Source: Cristatella mucedo | Lineage: Eukaryota; Bryozoa; Phylactolaemata; Cristatellidae | Length of the DNA stretch: 64,000 nucleotides | NCBI GenBank assembly: GCA_009760855.2 | Contig: WPIO01000006.1 | Coordinates: forward strand, 4,262,501 to 4,326,500 | Direction of reading: 5' to 3' | Shown here: in pieces, positions 10,700 to 22,657 of the stretch | Position numbering within the stretch: position 1 is the stretch's first letter | Layout of the letters: each line of letters begins with the position of its first letter | Translations under genes and position numbers: made by a program | Notes under the pieces: generated by a model | Told to the model about the DNA's origin: nothing | The model's database searches: none | The model's input: only the letters and a program-made list of their open reading frames with translations

Positions 10700-13380
10700 C
10701 TTAGATTGAGCACGTTAGGGGGCGTGAGCCATGAGTGGGCGGAGCCACGCGAGGTCGGCCGCCCAAACTCAGTAAGCCCCGGAGCCGCTGGGGTAGCGGC
10801 TGCGCGTGCACGCGCGAGGTGGCGCTCTCGTTGGCTACCGGGTAGCTCAACGCATTGGCCGCTAGCGCGCGGAAGTCGAGCAAAAAGTCTCGCGTTTGAG
10901 CCGAGCGCCACATGCAGTCCGCATCCCGCGGCTGCGCTGCAGCAGCCGTTTCGCAGCGGCGCAGCCGAAAGAGTGCGCCGCGGACTTTTTCGCGAGCGCT
11001 CGGAGAGAGCTTAGCGCGCACCGCGCGATGGCGACTTTGACGTGCGGCTTCCATCGCGGTGACGACGGGGAGCGCGTCGCAACGGAGCGGCCGCTCTCCT
11101 AGCCGCGCTCCCGCCGCGAAGCGCTTGCATCGGCGCGACGCGGCGCGGCGCGGCGGCGGCGAAAGTCGAGCGCGAGCGCGCGAGCGCTCCCGTCGGCTCC
11201 GTCGCCCTCGCCGGCTCCTCGCGGCGGTCGCTCATCGCGGCGGAGTCGTCGCTCTCGGAAATTGCAGCGAGTCAATGAAGCGGCGCACGCGATCGAGCAC
11301 GTCGCCGTAGAAGTCGACGTGCTGGCCCTCGTCCAGTCCGCGCTTGCGCACGGCCGTCATCGCGCGAAGCGCCGACTTGCGCGAGCGCGATGAGTAGGCC
11401 ACGTGGAGCGTGCCCGGCCGCTGGCCGCTCGGGTTCACCGGCAGGCCGCGGCCGAGGCGCAGCAGACGCTTGAGCATCACCGGGTCCTCGCGGTAGAGCT
11501 CGTGAGCGCGCGCGCCCGCGCGCGCGTCGCCGCGGCCCGCGTCGCCGGCGGCCGGCGCTCGGCGCTCGGGCGCCCGCGAAGCGGCGCTCGCTGCTGCGGC
11601 GGCCGCCGCCGCCGCCAGGCGAAGGCTAGGCCCGGAGGCGCCGGCAGACGGCGGAGCTGCCGCGGCGGCCGCAGCCGCAGCGGCAGCCGCGGCGGCGGGG
11701 CCGACGGTGCGCGGTCTCTGCAGCCGCGACACGTTTGGCGATCCGAGGAGCAGCGCCATGTGCTGCTCGCCGTCGCGCGGCGCCGCGCTCCGGCGGCCAC
11801 CGGAAGCTGCGGCGGACGGAAGCCCCCGACGGCGGCCTCCCAGCACAGCCGAAGCGCCGCGAGCCGCCGCCGCCGCCGCGTGCACTGCCGCGAGACCGGC
11901 GGGAGCCGTGAACGGACGCGACGGCGCCCACGCCACGCCGCCGATCCAGCGGGCAGGAGACGCCGCCGCCGCCGGTCGGTGGGCGGCGGCGGCGGCGGCG
12001 GCGGCCGACGCGGGCGCGCCGCTACGCAGAGACGCGGTCGCCCACTTCTCGCCGAACTCCTCGGGCGGCAGGTCGAGGTCGGCGGGGTCGATGGCCACCA
12101 CGACGGCGCTGCTGTAGCCCGAGTGGTCAGCCCAGTCGTCGAGCGCGCGGCGCGTCGTGCGCCTCGCGTAGCTGAGCTCCTCGCGCACTCGGACGCGCTG
12201 CCCTTCCAGCGCGTCGATGCTGCTCTGCAGCTCGCTGTCGGCGTTCCGGTTCTTCGTCAGCACCCTGATGTTGCAGCTGCGGTCGGCCATGATCGCGTGG
12301 CTGCGGCGGGGGCGGCGGCGGCGTCTGCTCGCCCGTCGCAGCTCGCCGTCGAGGCGAGTCGATCGGCCGATCGGCGCGAGCCGCGAGCGTCGGCGCTCGC
12401 GTCGGCGCCCGCCCCTCTGTCTGGCTTCGCGACGCGACGCACCTACTCGGCTACGTACTCGAGCCTTGCGATTACGTCGTCGTCGCCGCCGCCGCCGCAG
12501 CAGCAGCAGCCAGCGAGTCCTGGTGCTATTCGAGTTCGGCGTAGCGTGCCCGGCCTTCGCTGCGAGCGTCGTGGGATGCTCGACGATGGCTTTATGCTGA
12601 CTCGAATTCGCATTGACGAGCGGCTGTTTATCGTCGGAACGTCGAGTCAACAGCAGCGCTCGACGCGCGCTGATACCGGTGCGCGGCCGCGCCCCGCCCG
12701 CTCGCTCGGACCGGCGCGGTTGCTGCGAGTGCCAGATAGAGGCGGGACTCGCATTGATGCCGCCGGAACGGATGGGTAGCTCGACGAAATGGCTCGCATT
12801 AGACGCCTTCATAGGAGCGGCACCGCGGATAAATACGCGCGCCGCGCTTAAGTCAACAGCCTTTCGAGCTAAACGCACGTCGCGCGCGCGAAAATCAATG
12901 CGCCGCGGCACTGTACCGCGCTCTCGCGACGCTGAGGGTGGCGGCGGCGGCGGCGGCGCTGTCGCGTCGGACCGAACGCGCCGCGAGGTTGCGGCGGCCG
13001 CGGCGGCGCGCGGGCGCGCGAGCGAGCCCTAGGGCGCGAGCCTTGAGCAGCTGCGAGGCTGGTGCAAGCTCGCTGCTCTCGCACGAGAGACCCGCTATTT
13101 CTGCGAAGCATACGGACCGCGTCCACTCAAAAGAGTCGGCATAATGGACCCGCTCTCTTGGCGGCTCTACATTTGCCAGCCGTGCGCCGCTCCGTGCGCC
13201 GCTCCTTGCAAGCAGCTAGCGCAGCGACGATCCGCAGAGCCGGATGCAGCTGCCCGGACGCAGCAACAGAGGCGCGTGCTCGCAGCGTCTCGCAGCGGGA
13301 GAGCATCGGGCTTCGCGGCCGCGCTTGAGCAGCGCCGTTGGCATAACCCACCGACTACTAGACGACAATTATGGCGGTCG
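10700..13380. promoter_or_regulatory. CpG-island-like GC-rich block
   Basis: Dense CG dinucleotides and GC runs set this block apart from the AT-richer flanks. It spans the alanine-rich gene and extends about 1.1 kb beyond its start codon (12290-13380), so the upstream part probably holds its promoter. I did not identify a TATA box. The high GC leaves long accidental open frames on both strands, most of them Arg/Ala-rich, which I do not call genes. Confidence 0.6.
11232..12290 (-). CDS. alanine-rich protein of unknown function, single exon
   Basis: A 352-codon open frame. I start it at ATG 12290, where the context is strong (A at -3, G at +4) and a non-repetitive sequence begins (MADRSCNIRVLTKNRNADSE). 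The same frame stays open upstream to 12911, but that part is Arg-rich and looks like GC-rich leader. Residues 1-90 are mixed, charged and probably helical, with an acidic PADLDLPPEEFGEKW patch. Residues about 93-245 are low complexity with several runs of Ala, the longest about 14, encoded by mixed GCN codons. Residues 262-345 are again complex and basic (ELYREDPVMLKRLLRLGRG ... HVDFYGDVLDRVRRFIDSL), the likely conserved domain. No signal peptide or membrane segment is seen. I do not recognise the family. The poly-Ala spacing resembles nuclear regulatory proteins, but that is only an analogy. Confidence 0.55.
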   Translation of the reverse strand: MADRSCNIRVLTKNRNADSELQSSIDALEGQRVRVREELSYARRTTRRALDDWADHSGYSSAVVVAIDPADLDLPPEEFGEKWATASLRSGAPASAAAAAAAAHRPAAAASPARWIGGVAWAPSRPFTAPAGLAAVHAAAAAARGASAVLGGRRRGLPSAAASGGRRSAAPRDGEQHMALLLGSPNVSRLQRPRTVGPAAAAAAAAAAAAAAPPSAGASGPSLRLAAAAAAAAASAASRAPERRAPAAGDAGRGDARAGARAHELYREDPVMLKRLLRLGRGLPVNPSGQRPGTLHVAYSSRSRKSALRAMTAVRKRGLDEGQHVDFYGDVLDRVRRFIDSLQFPRATTPPR

Positions 13381-13444
13381 TTTTAGTTATTCTTCTCTTT
13401 GAGTTTTCCTCGTGTCTCTTTCCATCATTTCGTTGTGTATATTC

Positions 13445-13560
13445 TCCTCAATATATATATGTATATATATATACGTGTGTATATATATACACACATTAAT
13501 ATATATATAATATATATAAATAAATATATTCTATATTATATATCGTTGTATATATATTGA
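13445..13560. repeat. (TA)n-rich microsatellite
   Basis: Imperfect TA/TATG/TATAC repeats with short palindromes of the ATATATAC/GTATATAT type. It marks the boundary between the GC-rich block and ordinary sequence. Confidence 0.85.
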
Positions 13561-16080
13561 GCTTGTCATAAGTGAAAATGAGACAAGAGAGTGACATGTG
13601 AGCGGGTGGAGTGGAAGCTGGCAAAACTGAAAAACTGATGAAAAATTGAAATATTGAACTGAACGACAAAAAGAGATACAGACGAGCAGATATTTATGCA
13701 GAGAGCGCCAAGTCACGCATTGGCCAAGGCGAATGCATCGCGAGGTGTGGGAGGAAGATCGTCTTCGACTCATCCCGACTGTGAAGACACGATGGGTAGC
13801 TTACTGCTGCACGATGGGTAGCTCACTGCTAGCTCTCCTATCTGAAGATTGGTCGCACGGGTAGCGACGTAGCTCATGCTGAGCGTTTACGCCGCTGCAC
13901 ATGCAGCTCTGGTACAGCCGCCGGTAGTGCCGATCGCCGCAGTCTGACGTCACCGGTGCACACGCGATCGAGAGCTCGATTGCCGCTCTTAATGCGTGGC
14001 AGGTCCTTCGTTTTTAAACGTAAGCGCAATCTCTTGTCGGTTGTCGCTTGTGAATGGCAGTCCCGCTTGTTGTCTTCGCTATTATAACTTTGCAGTGAGC
14101 TAGATTTCAGCCCTTCTCCCAAGTGTTCAGCCATCCAATGGTAGCAACCGCAGATACTTGTGCTCGAATAAACGCACATGCGTAGATCTATTGCATAGGT
14201 CTACCTACGCGGCAACCTTTAAATAGATGTCAGACGAATCCCGAGATATTAAATGTCACTGATTTTGCGAGGCAATCTCAAGCTCCGCAGCCTGGATGCT
14301 ATTAAGAGAACAAAGCGTCGCGTGGAATAATCGCTGTTTCCAGTCGCGCGGTTCGCCGACTAGACCAGGAGAGCCTTTACACGTCGAAAATTTATATTTG
14401 GCAGTGATTCGATATATCGAGGGTTGAGGTTCAATTCTAGTCGTCTTATCGCCATTGGTACGATTCATTCGAGCGCGGCGAGAGCCGTATTCACGCACGT
14501 TCGTCTGGTACGTCGATCACGTGAGCGTTGCGTTGTGGCAGGCACAAAGTAATCGCGTCTCGTTGGCAAGGCTACTCTGCAAAATGGTAGGATATTATGC
14601 TATTTATTATTGAGCTTGAAGGCTTGCTAGCAATACAGGCTTCTTGACAGGCGTCTCATGCTATAGCAGCTCTCCGAGGCTGGGGGTACTCTTTACTTTT
14701 GAATTAAGTTTGGCCAACAAGATGCCTGCCCGAACCCGCTGAACCTAAGCTAAGACAAGATTGTCCAAGCTTTTGAAAGACCGACAAATTAATATCCGAA
14801 GCAATCTAGCTGTGCAAGATAGGCGCATACCGCTAGTTGACCAGGGCGTACGAGAGGACGCTGGTAAAATATGCCTCGGCGTTTGCCGTCAGTTAAGAGT
14901 GAAGACTCTCACAAGGTACTATTATCCTAGAAGATAAAAGCATTTAGCCTTTGACACATGACCTAGCAATGTGGCGCTGTTTTGGCAGCCTATAATTGAA
15001 ACGGATCAATAATGACCCGCAGCTGGGCTAACGAAATGGCATGCATTCTCATGTTCTGTGCCGTCTGCTTTTTCTCGGACGGGTAGAACGGCTTAAACAG
15101 GAATGGAGAAACTTTAGATATCGAATCCTGCATTTCTTCGAGCGCATCTTCTTAGGGGAAACATCGGTCTACTTTTTACACGCAAAATTGATGTGCGTTT
15201 CGTGCCGTCATTTCATGCGTCGTCATATGCACTGAAGGCATTCATATGGTATTCATCTAATCCCATCATACCATCAGCGCACCATGGAACGCTAAACCCA
15301 TTAATTTTTAAACTTGCACAAAGAATGAATGGCTGCTTTAGATTAAGGCGATCAGCCATCTGACTGTGATGCCTTCAAGTGATGCCTTTCGCGGGCGGGC
15401 GCGCGCGCGTGAGAAACGCACGGTCCCTTCATTTATGAACTTGGACATGGATTGTTGTACTGTAGGAAATGAGCACTTATACCCACGCAAGTTCGCCCGG
15501 TGAGTGAACTAAGCAACTCTGTCCACGTTTAAGCGTAACACAAGGTAGAAAGCAAATACAGTGCAAAATTGCGATCCCATACGTGAAAGACGAGCAGCGA
15601 TGAGAGCAGCAGAGGTGGCGAGCATGGCGAGAAGTTTTAATGAGGGCGGCACAACGTACATGAGAAGGACGTGGAGCGTGACGAGCGAAGACGCCAAGGA
15701 GCGCGCGTGAATGAGCGGAGGAAGAGGGCAGCGAGGAATCGATCGGCGACGCGAGGTGGAAAGAGGAGGAGGAGTGGACTCTTGGAAAGTCTTCAATTTA
15801 TATTAAGATGGCCGTATAAATCAATGAACAGCATTAACAATGAAGTGGTCTAATTGAAGATTGACATTTATTGAATACAATTGAATTGTATTAACTGAAT
15901 GACGCGCTGCGATTAGATCAATTCATTATTAATGCCATTAATGCCATTTTGAAACCGCGAAAACGTACGGTAATTGTCTGGGCCGGGACTTCATTGGTTT
16001 GAGACCAGCAGAACACACGATCAGAGAAAACGTCGACGCTATTTCAAAGCAGTGTATACATAAATGTAAAGACTTATTTA
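13561..16080. other. unassigned intergenic sequence
   Basis: I see no convincing exon or transposon. A short GATGGGTAGCT motif repeats near 13790-13820. All open frames are short and lack domain signatures. Confidence 0.4.
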
Positions 16081-16086
16081 AAATAT

Positions 16087-17127
16087 TTGACGTTCATGTA
16101 TACATTAGCCGGCGGTGCCCTGCGCTGCCAGGTTCGCGGGTGCCACCCGGGCCTCCCGGTTCGAGAGCGGAGACAGCGCAGCTTCCGAGCCGGTAATGAC
16201 ATCGGAGAGGGAGAGCCGCCGCCATGCTCGTCGCTCCGTGCGCGGGATTCCGAGATCCGCCGTCGGGCGAGCTTCGTTGTCTGGCCGCCGGCTGCCGAGA
16301 GCCCCGACCGCGAAGAGCCTCGCCGCTGCCGAACCGGTAGCCAGCGGTCAGGAAAGACCGGACGACGGTCGCGTACTTGTCGGTCTCGTTTCCGGGCCGC
16401 CGCAACCGGAGCATCCTCGTTCCCGTCGAGCGGCGGCACCGTCGCATCGACGGTTGCCGTGTCGGTGCTGTCGTCTATCGCCAGGTCCGACTTGACAGCC
16501 GGACCGCCGGCAAGCGAGAGGGCGCGGCCTGCCGACGTGCAGTTGAGCGCGGTGGCCGGAAGAGCTCAGATTAGGCGGCCCCGAACCGGGCTGCGTCGGG
16601 CCGTAATTGCGCGTAGCGTCGGCCGGCCGTGGCTTTGCGCGCGGCAAACGGTCTCTGCCTCCGTGCGGCGCAGGCGGCAGCTGGGAACGACCGTGCCGGG
16701 GTATGCCCGACTCCCTAATAGCAGTCGCTGGCAGCACGGCCAGGCGCGCCCGGTTGACGAACCGTCAGGCCCGAAACGAGAGGCCAAGACCCGTGTGCTG
16801 GAAGTCGCTATCGGGTGGCCAATCTGTCCGTGCCAGGCGGCGGCTGACCCTGCCCTGCGCAGGCTGGGCCGCCCAAGCACGGCCTCCCCCGAGCGGCTGT
16901 TGAACTTCCAGCGGCTTCCTGATGACCGCTCGCGGCACGGCCCAGTGCTCGATGCAGCCAGGGTCGGTGGCTACAGCCAGCATTTCAATGCCGGCCGGCG
17001 AGAGGCGTGGCAGCAGGAGAGCCTCTTGAGGCACCGAGGCGTGTCCGACTGCAGCGAGCGTCGGGCCAGCCCTGTTGCCAGGGCCGAAGGCTACTCGGCT
17101 CGGGTACCTCGAGCGTTCCTCGTCTGA
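16087..17127. other. GC-rich segment with long open frames, coding status unclear
   Basis: The + strand is open for 346 codons, but its composition (Arg/Ser/Pro/Ala) is what GC-rich DNA gives by chance. The minus strand has stretches with more protein-like composition, in different frames. One, near 17130-16880, contains SDGTPSSSDEERSRYPSRVAFG and LPRLSPAGIEMLAVATDP. Another, near 16560-16410, contains ALSLAGGPAVKSDLAIDDST. A third, near 16405-16300, contains NETDKYATVVRSFLTAGYRF. This could be a frameshifted or intron-split minus-strand gene, a decayed gene, or nothing. I recognise no family. Confidence 0.25.
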
Positions 17128-17269
17128 GGACGACGGCGTGCCATCCGAACGTATGTTTATATATAAACACTTGCATACCTGAATGCGTACATATATTTTA
17201 ACCAAACGCCACTTTCTTCCTACGCTTGAAAGTCACGACTTCTAATTGAGGAACGATATCTGGAATGTG

Positions 17270-17766
17270 GCGCGAACGCTGTAGGTCCCTTCATTCTTTG
17301 GCTCCAGCCTACCTATCAGATCTACAGCCCCACCAGGGCAAACATCGCACCACCCGCTTTCCGGACTGTTTACGTATACCTAGCACAAACCTAAAATCTT
17401 TTGGAGACCGTGCATTGAGTTCGTATGCCCCCAAAGCCTGGAACTCACTCCCGACTTGCGTCACGACATCCCCTGACTTGACCACATTTAAAAGAAATTA
17501 CAAATGCACCCATTTACCACACCATTTAGTGGGTCCATGTGATTCGTCCTTTATGTGCTTATGCGTGCTGACACCGTGCATACTGCCTCTAACCACACTT
17601 GCATGCTGACCTCATGCATGTCACCCCTAACCATTTTATTTATGTTGTTTATCAAGCATGATACCACTCACCATTCGACCGTGTTTCCTTTGCAGCAAAT
17701 TTAAAGCGCTTAGAAAGAGATGGAGTTCTCTGAGGGTGCTTTATCATGTGTATTATTATTATTATA
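17270..17766 (+). mobile_element. L2-like LINE, 5'-truncated 3' end
   Basis: Starts within the C-terminal coding region (SLAPAYLSDLQPHQGKHRTTRF, then [26 protein letters not shown]). It continues through the 3' untranslated region to the tail hairpin (GAGTTCTCTGAGGGTGCTTT) and an (ATT)n tail at 17745-17766. The reading frame has one short gap relative to better copies. Confidence 0.9.
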
Positions 17767-17964
17767 GTAACACTAATATTGTTTTTACCTCTGGAAATTT
17801 TGTGGTTCACTCCGGCTACACCTCAGTTTGGGCTCAGTCTCGATGCTAAATTACTGATGGATGTAAGCGCGTCAACAAACACCGCACGCATGCATGTGGG
17901 ATGCGAGATACGAGATGAAAAAATGAGTTTTGCACACACCTTTTTCTATAAATAGCCGTGATGA

Positions 17965-18121
17965 CATACTAGCTAAAGCGGTCGCTTTTCACGACCTCGG
18001 TCCCTAAGTCGTGGGTTCGAATCCTGCGGTGGGCGATCCTTTATCGCCACTGCAAGCGGCGGTGATAGCCGCAAAGGCTCTTCTGTCGCTATACAAAAAG
18101 AGGCTGTTTAATCAGCTAGAA
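17965..18121 (+). mobile_element. SINE family A (tRNA-derived)
   Basis: About 157 bp with a pol III box-B-like GGGTTCGAATCC at about 18014 and a box-A-like region 35-45 bp before it. A unique body follows (GCAAGCGGCGGTGATAGC, AAGGCTCTTCTGTCGC), ending GAGGCTGTTTAATCAGCTA. Four more copies lie at 20050, 29968, 49225 and 61905, all on the + strand. It is a retrotransposed repeat rather than a functional tRNA gene, because no acceptor stem closes around it. Confidence 0.8.
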
Positions 18122-18767
18122 TGAGTAGTAAAGTTTATTGAGCCGGTTTCTTCACTAATAGCAGACATTTAGGCGAACGCGTTTGCAGCTTTTTATTTTG
18201 GTGAGTTCATTGATTTTGAAGCAGCTCGTACGCTCGAAGCGTCTCAGGCCCGTGTGTGTGGCAGCCACTGCGTGTACCTGTGGAGACATGCGGCTCGTTT
18301 GTACGGGGTAGCGACTTGACGTCTATTGACGTCTGCTCGTGAGAAGTAGAGCTCGATAAAATAAAGCTATTGTATGCTTTTTCTCAAAGCCGAATAGGGC
18401 GTCATGGACGCCTACGTATTCTCATGACAACGAATCGCTACAATAAAAGCAAACCAAGCTCTATCGGATAATAATAATACAATATGTATACACGAATATA
18501 CATAATATATATAATTATATATATATATATATATAATACAAAATATGCCGTGAATTGGCAATTTGGAAAACCGAGCATTGCCACGGCTTTGGCAGAGCTC
18601 TAGTTTGAGGTTTCGCCTGGTAAACCGTATGCTAATTAAGGTACGTGGCAGCAACAAAGGTTGCAACTTACATCCCTTAAAACCTGCGAGCTGATACTCA
18701 TTGCACAGTTTCGTCGGCGTTTGCTTCTCGTCGCCGCTTCTTTGACAGCGCTGCGAGCGCCGCTGCA

Positions 18768-18812
18768 CGGGCGCCTCAGCGCTGCGAGGTGCTCGCAGCG
18801 CTGAGGCGCCCG
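18768..18812. repeat. perfect GC-rich inverted repeat (hairpin)
   Basis: Two 21-bp arms (18768-18788 and 18792-18812) are exact reverse complements around a 3-nt GTG loop. The left arm reads CGGGCGCCTCAGCGCTGCGA then G. The surrounding 18730-18990 is also GC-rich. I cannot tell whether it is transcribed. Between the SINE and this hairpin (18122-18767) I see a short (TA)n run at 18510-18535 and nothing else. Confidence 0.9.
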
Positions 18813-20049
18813 GGCAGCGCTGCCGCCGCGTCTACCGTTTCGGCTGCACGTTTGGCGATCGTTCCCGGCGTCCCGGACCGCTACTACCGGCCAGCTCGTG
18901 GCCGGCCACGATCCTGCGCGCTCTGCAGCGACGCTCGTCAGCTTAGAAGGAGACGAGGTGGCATCGCGGCAGCGCGGCCGAGTCGTGTTCGCCAAAGACT
19001 CGGGGTCTCGATGTAGTGCGGCACGGGCTGCAGACGACGCTTTCCGCGAGATGATCGTCTGTAATGCTGCGGTCTGCGAGCGCTACATCCGGTCTGCATC
19101 CTGCATGACTCCAGTAGCAGCCGCGCGCGAGCCACTCTCGAACTCGGCAATACGAAATAGTGCGCAATATTTAGTCACATAAAACTCGCGTTTAAAAAAT
19201 TGTAGGAAACCAGCGTACCCCTTCTTAAAGATTTTATAATATAATTCTGCAGTCAAAAATGTAAGTTTAATAAACGTAGTCGCGAAAGGATGATTTCATT
19301 GGTCCTTGACTGAGCAAGAAGCCGACTCTGCAAAAATGATGCAAACGGCTTCACTTACCGTGGGGTCCATGCCCCCTATCATGCGGATGCAGGAAAATCT
19401 TGCGTTTAGTTATTGGTTCAAGAGGGACAGACTTGCAATCTATTTTATACATTTAAGGAGTTAGCGTTCTCAGGTATTATTTATTTGTGTGTGAAAATAG
19501 AGAAGATTCGAGAAGCGCGTGTAGTACGGCGAGAACCACGCCCTTTAGATAATGGAGACACTTCTCAAGAGTTCTAGCTTAATTCAATTAGCTACATTCT
19601 TGTTTCCTAACAGTTTTGGTGCATTTGCAATGTCCATCGCGGCCATTTTTTACTTCAAAATAAGAATCGCAAAATTATTGGTGCAATTCGTTGCTATTAA
19701 GTAACCTAACTGAATGCTAGTTAACCCCAAAATCGCGTGAACATGATCTTATTCAGCCAGTCTTACCAGCCTAGAAAGGATGTCGAGGATGAGCTAAAGC
19801 TGAGCTTGAACGGGCGTGGCCAGAAAAGATTGATGCATGACGCCGTACGCCATAGTTTTCTTTCTCAAGAGCACATCTAACCGAGAATAGACCCGCTTTC
19901 TTCAAATCAATTGCGCCTAATTTACTCCAAAAAAATGAGTGGTTTAATGTCAGTGGTATTTTAGTATAGGCTTATTTACTTTAGCCATGCTGAAGTTAAG
20001 GAAATAGGAAACGTTTTTGGCTGGCTGTGCATCAATTAGGTACGATAAC
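18813..20049. other. unassigned sequence
   Basis: GC-rich until about 19150, then AT-rich. Short open frames only, no recognisable domain or repeat. Confidence 0.4.
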
Positions 20050-20195
20050 CGGATCTTAGCCCAGGGGTTAAGGGGCTCGCTCTTCACGATCCATGTCGTG
20101 GGTTAGAGTCCTGCAGTAAGTGATTCTTTATTGCTACTGCGAGCGGCAGTGATAGCTGTCAAGGCTCTTCTGCCGCTATACAAATGAGGCTAAAA
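20050..20195 (+). mobile_element. SINE family A (tRNA-derived)
   Basis: Same family as 17965-18121. It starts with CTTAGCCCAGGGGTTAAG (box-A-like) and has GTGGGTTAGAGTCCTGC in the box B position. It ends in CAAGGCTCTTCTGCCGCTAT followed by an A-rich stretch. Box B is slightly damaged. Confidence 0.75.
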
Positions 20196-20727
20196 AAAGC
20201 AGCCTACCATTTTTACAATAACTTTTCATGAAATGGAAATCGGCGGTAATCGGGGCGCTGCAATCAAGAGTACAGATGGCTAGACTTTTGCAGTTTCCCA
20301 AAAAGAAATGCATCGCTCGTCTGGCCAGCACTGCGGTGCCAGGCTGGAGAGAACGTGCGGAGCACACCCGCCGCTGCCGCCGCACGCTATGACCTCTAGG
20401 TCACTTGCCGCAGCCGGCCAGTGCCTGTAGATCACTCCAGGTTTCAAAAGTTATAAAGCGGATCCATAATAATAATAATAATAATATTGCACTTGATAAA
20501 GCGCCCTCAGAGAACTTAATCTCTCTCTAGGCGCTTTACATTTGCTGCAAAGGGAAATGCAATTGAATGGTAAGTAAAATCATGCTTGAAAAACAAACAA
20601 AATAAATGATATGGTTAGGGGTTACATGCACAGGGTCAGCATGCAAATGTGGTTAGTGGCAGCATGCACAGTGTCAGCACGCATAAGCACGTCAAGGACG
20701 AATCACAGGGACCCAGCAAATGCTGTC

Positions 20728-22657
20728 CTAAATAGGTGTTTTTAAGTTTCTTTTAAATGTGGTCAGGTCAGGGGATGTTCTGACGCAGGTCGGGAGGGAG
20801 TTCCAGGCTTTGGGAGCATACGAGCTAAATGCACGGTCTCCAAAGGATTTAAGGTTTATACGAGGTATTTCCAGACTGTTGGATTCCGAAAAGCGAGTGG
20901 TACGATGCTTGGCCTGATGGGGTAGTATATCTGAAAGATAGGCTGGAGCCATAGAATGAAGAGACCTAAAAGTGAGCGACAAAACCTTGAAGTCAATCCG
21001 TTGCTTGACTGGTAGCCAGTGCAGGTCGGCGAGAAGTGGAGTAATGTGGCAACTGCGACGCTCACGACAGACAAGCCTAGCTGCGGAGTTTTGCACCAGC
21101 TGCAATCGCCTGATCGCACGTGCTGGTAGGCCAGTAAGCAGTGAGTTGCAGAAGTCGAGACGAGATGTCACGAATGCATGGACCAGCTTGGACGTGGTAT
21201 CATTATCTAAACAAGCTCTAATTTTAGCAAGGTTATGAAGCTGAAAATAGGCAGATTTGACTGTGGAGCTGATGTGGTCGTCTAACGAGAGGTCGCTTTG
21301 GAATATGACACCTAGATTTCAAGCTGATTCAACTGGAGATATGCTGGCAGAGCCAATTTTGAAAGTCAGCCTTTCCAATTTCTGAATCACGCTGGGTTTG
21401 CCCATAACTAGTAAGTTAGTTTTATCATCGTTTAGTTTTAGAAAATTTGCTGCCATCCATGTGCGGATGTTATCAATGCATGCAGCTAGTGAGTTGAGAG
21501 AATTTGAGGTGCTCGAAGGCTGGGAGGGATCAAAGCAAAGGTACAACTTAGTGTCATCCGCATAGAAGTGAAAGCCTAGATTGTGCTTGGCAATCACATC
21601 AGCAAGAGGCAGAGTGTAAACCGCGAAAAGAACCGGACCTAGCACGGAGCCCTGAGGTACTCCATATTTCAGAGGTACTTCAGATGATCTTTGTCCATTC
21701 ACGTCAATACTCTGGAGTCTCCCACTGAGATAGGACCTGAACCACTGCAGAGCAGTGCCAGTGACGCCCAGGCGAGATGAGAGGCGCTCTAGAAGAACTT
21801 TGTGATCGATGGTGTCAAAAGCTGCCAAAAGATCAAGCAAAACAAGAAGAGACACTCTACCCATGTCTGCATTCCTAAGTAGGTCGTTGTATACCCGAAG
21901 CAATGCTGACTCTGTGGAGTGATTAGCTCTAAAGCCGGACTGGAACTTACTAGCAAGGTGTGAGGTTTCGATATATGAGTTCAGCTGGTCTGCCATGACC
22001 CGTTCCAGAGTCTTTGATAAGAATGGTAGAAGGGAGACTGGGCGGTAGTTGCTTAAGTTCTCTTGGTCTAGTGTAGCTTTCTTGAGAAGTGGCCTGACTA
22101 CAGCTTTTTTGAAAGGTGCTGGGACCTGACCTGAGGCTAATGACATATTAATGATGTTGGTTATGCATGGCAGCAGCAGATCAATGCAACGTAGGAGCAG
22201 GACAGTGGGAATAGGGTCCAGAGGACTTGATGTCTTCTTTGATTGAGATACGAGCTTTAGAACTAGATCACTAGTGACCTGCTTAAATGCAGACATTGAG
22301 GTGCAGCCAGGAACCGAGGAACAGCATTCTAGTGGGAAGGTTGTCATCGCAGGGATGGATTCCCTGATCTTGTCTATCTTCTGCACAAAGAATCGAGAGA
22401 AGCGATCGGCTAGATCATCACAAGGATCATCAGGTAAGGAGCTAATCTGGGAACGGTTGAGGAGATGGTTTGTTGTCGGCATTAGCATTTTTGGATTGTG
22501 CATCTGTGATTCAACAATGTTTCTATAGAAGCTAGACTTGGCCTTTGCTAGGATCGATTGGTACGACCTACAGTAGTCTTCATATGCCTGTCGATGGACA
22601 GTTAGTCCGGATCTTTTGAATGCCTTTTCAAGCTTTCGTTTAGTAGACTTGGCTAGT
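20728..22657 (-). pseudogene. LINE ORF2 C-terminal part: reverse transcriptase
   Basis: From 22.66 kb leftwards the linker (KLEKAFKRSGLTVHRQAYEDY) leads into the RT. RT blocks include [72 protein letters not shown] and FYADDTKLYLCFD, with catalytic ADD. A stop at about 21319 replaces an Arg codon (SARNLG in other copies reads SA-stop here; a CGA to TGA change, typical of CpG decay). The C-terminal region then resumes and ends with FKRNLKTPI near 20728. Confidence 0.9.

Noticed and set aside
11403-12779. 458-codon + strand open frame opposite the alanine-rich gene
   Set aside because: Arg/Ala-rich composition without complex ends; it is the GC-rich shadow of the minus-strand frame, which has a better start context.
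12291-12911. Upstream extension of the alanine-rich ORF to 12911
   Set aside because: Very Arg-rich, low-complexity leader; ATG 12290 has a strong context and starts complex sequence.
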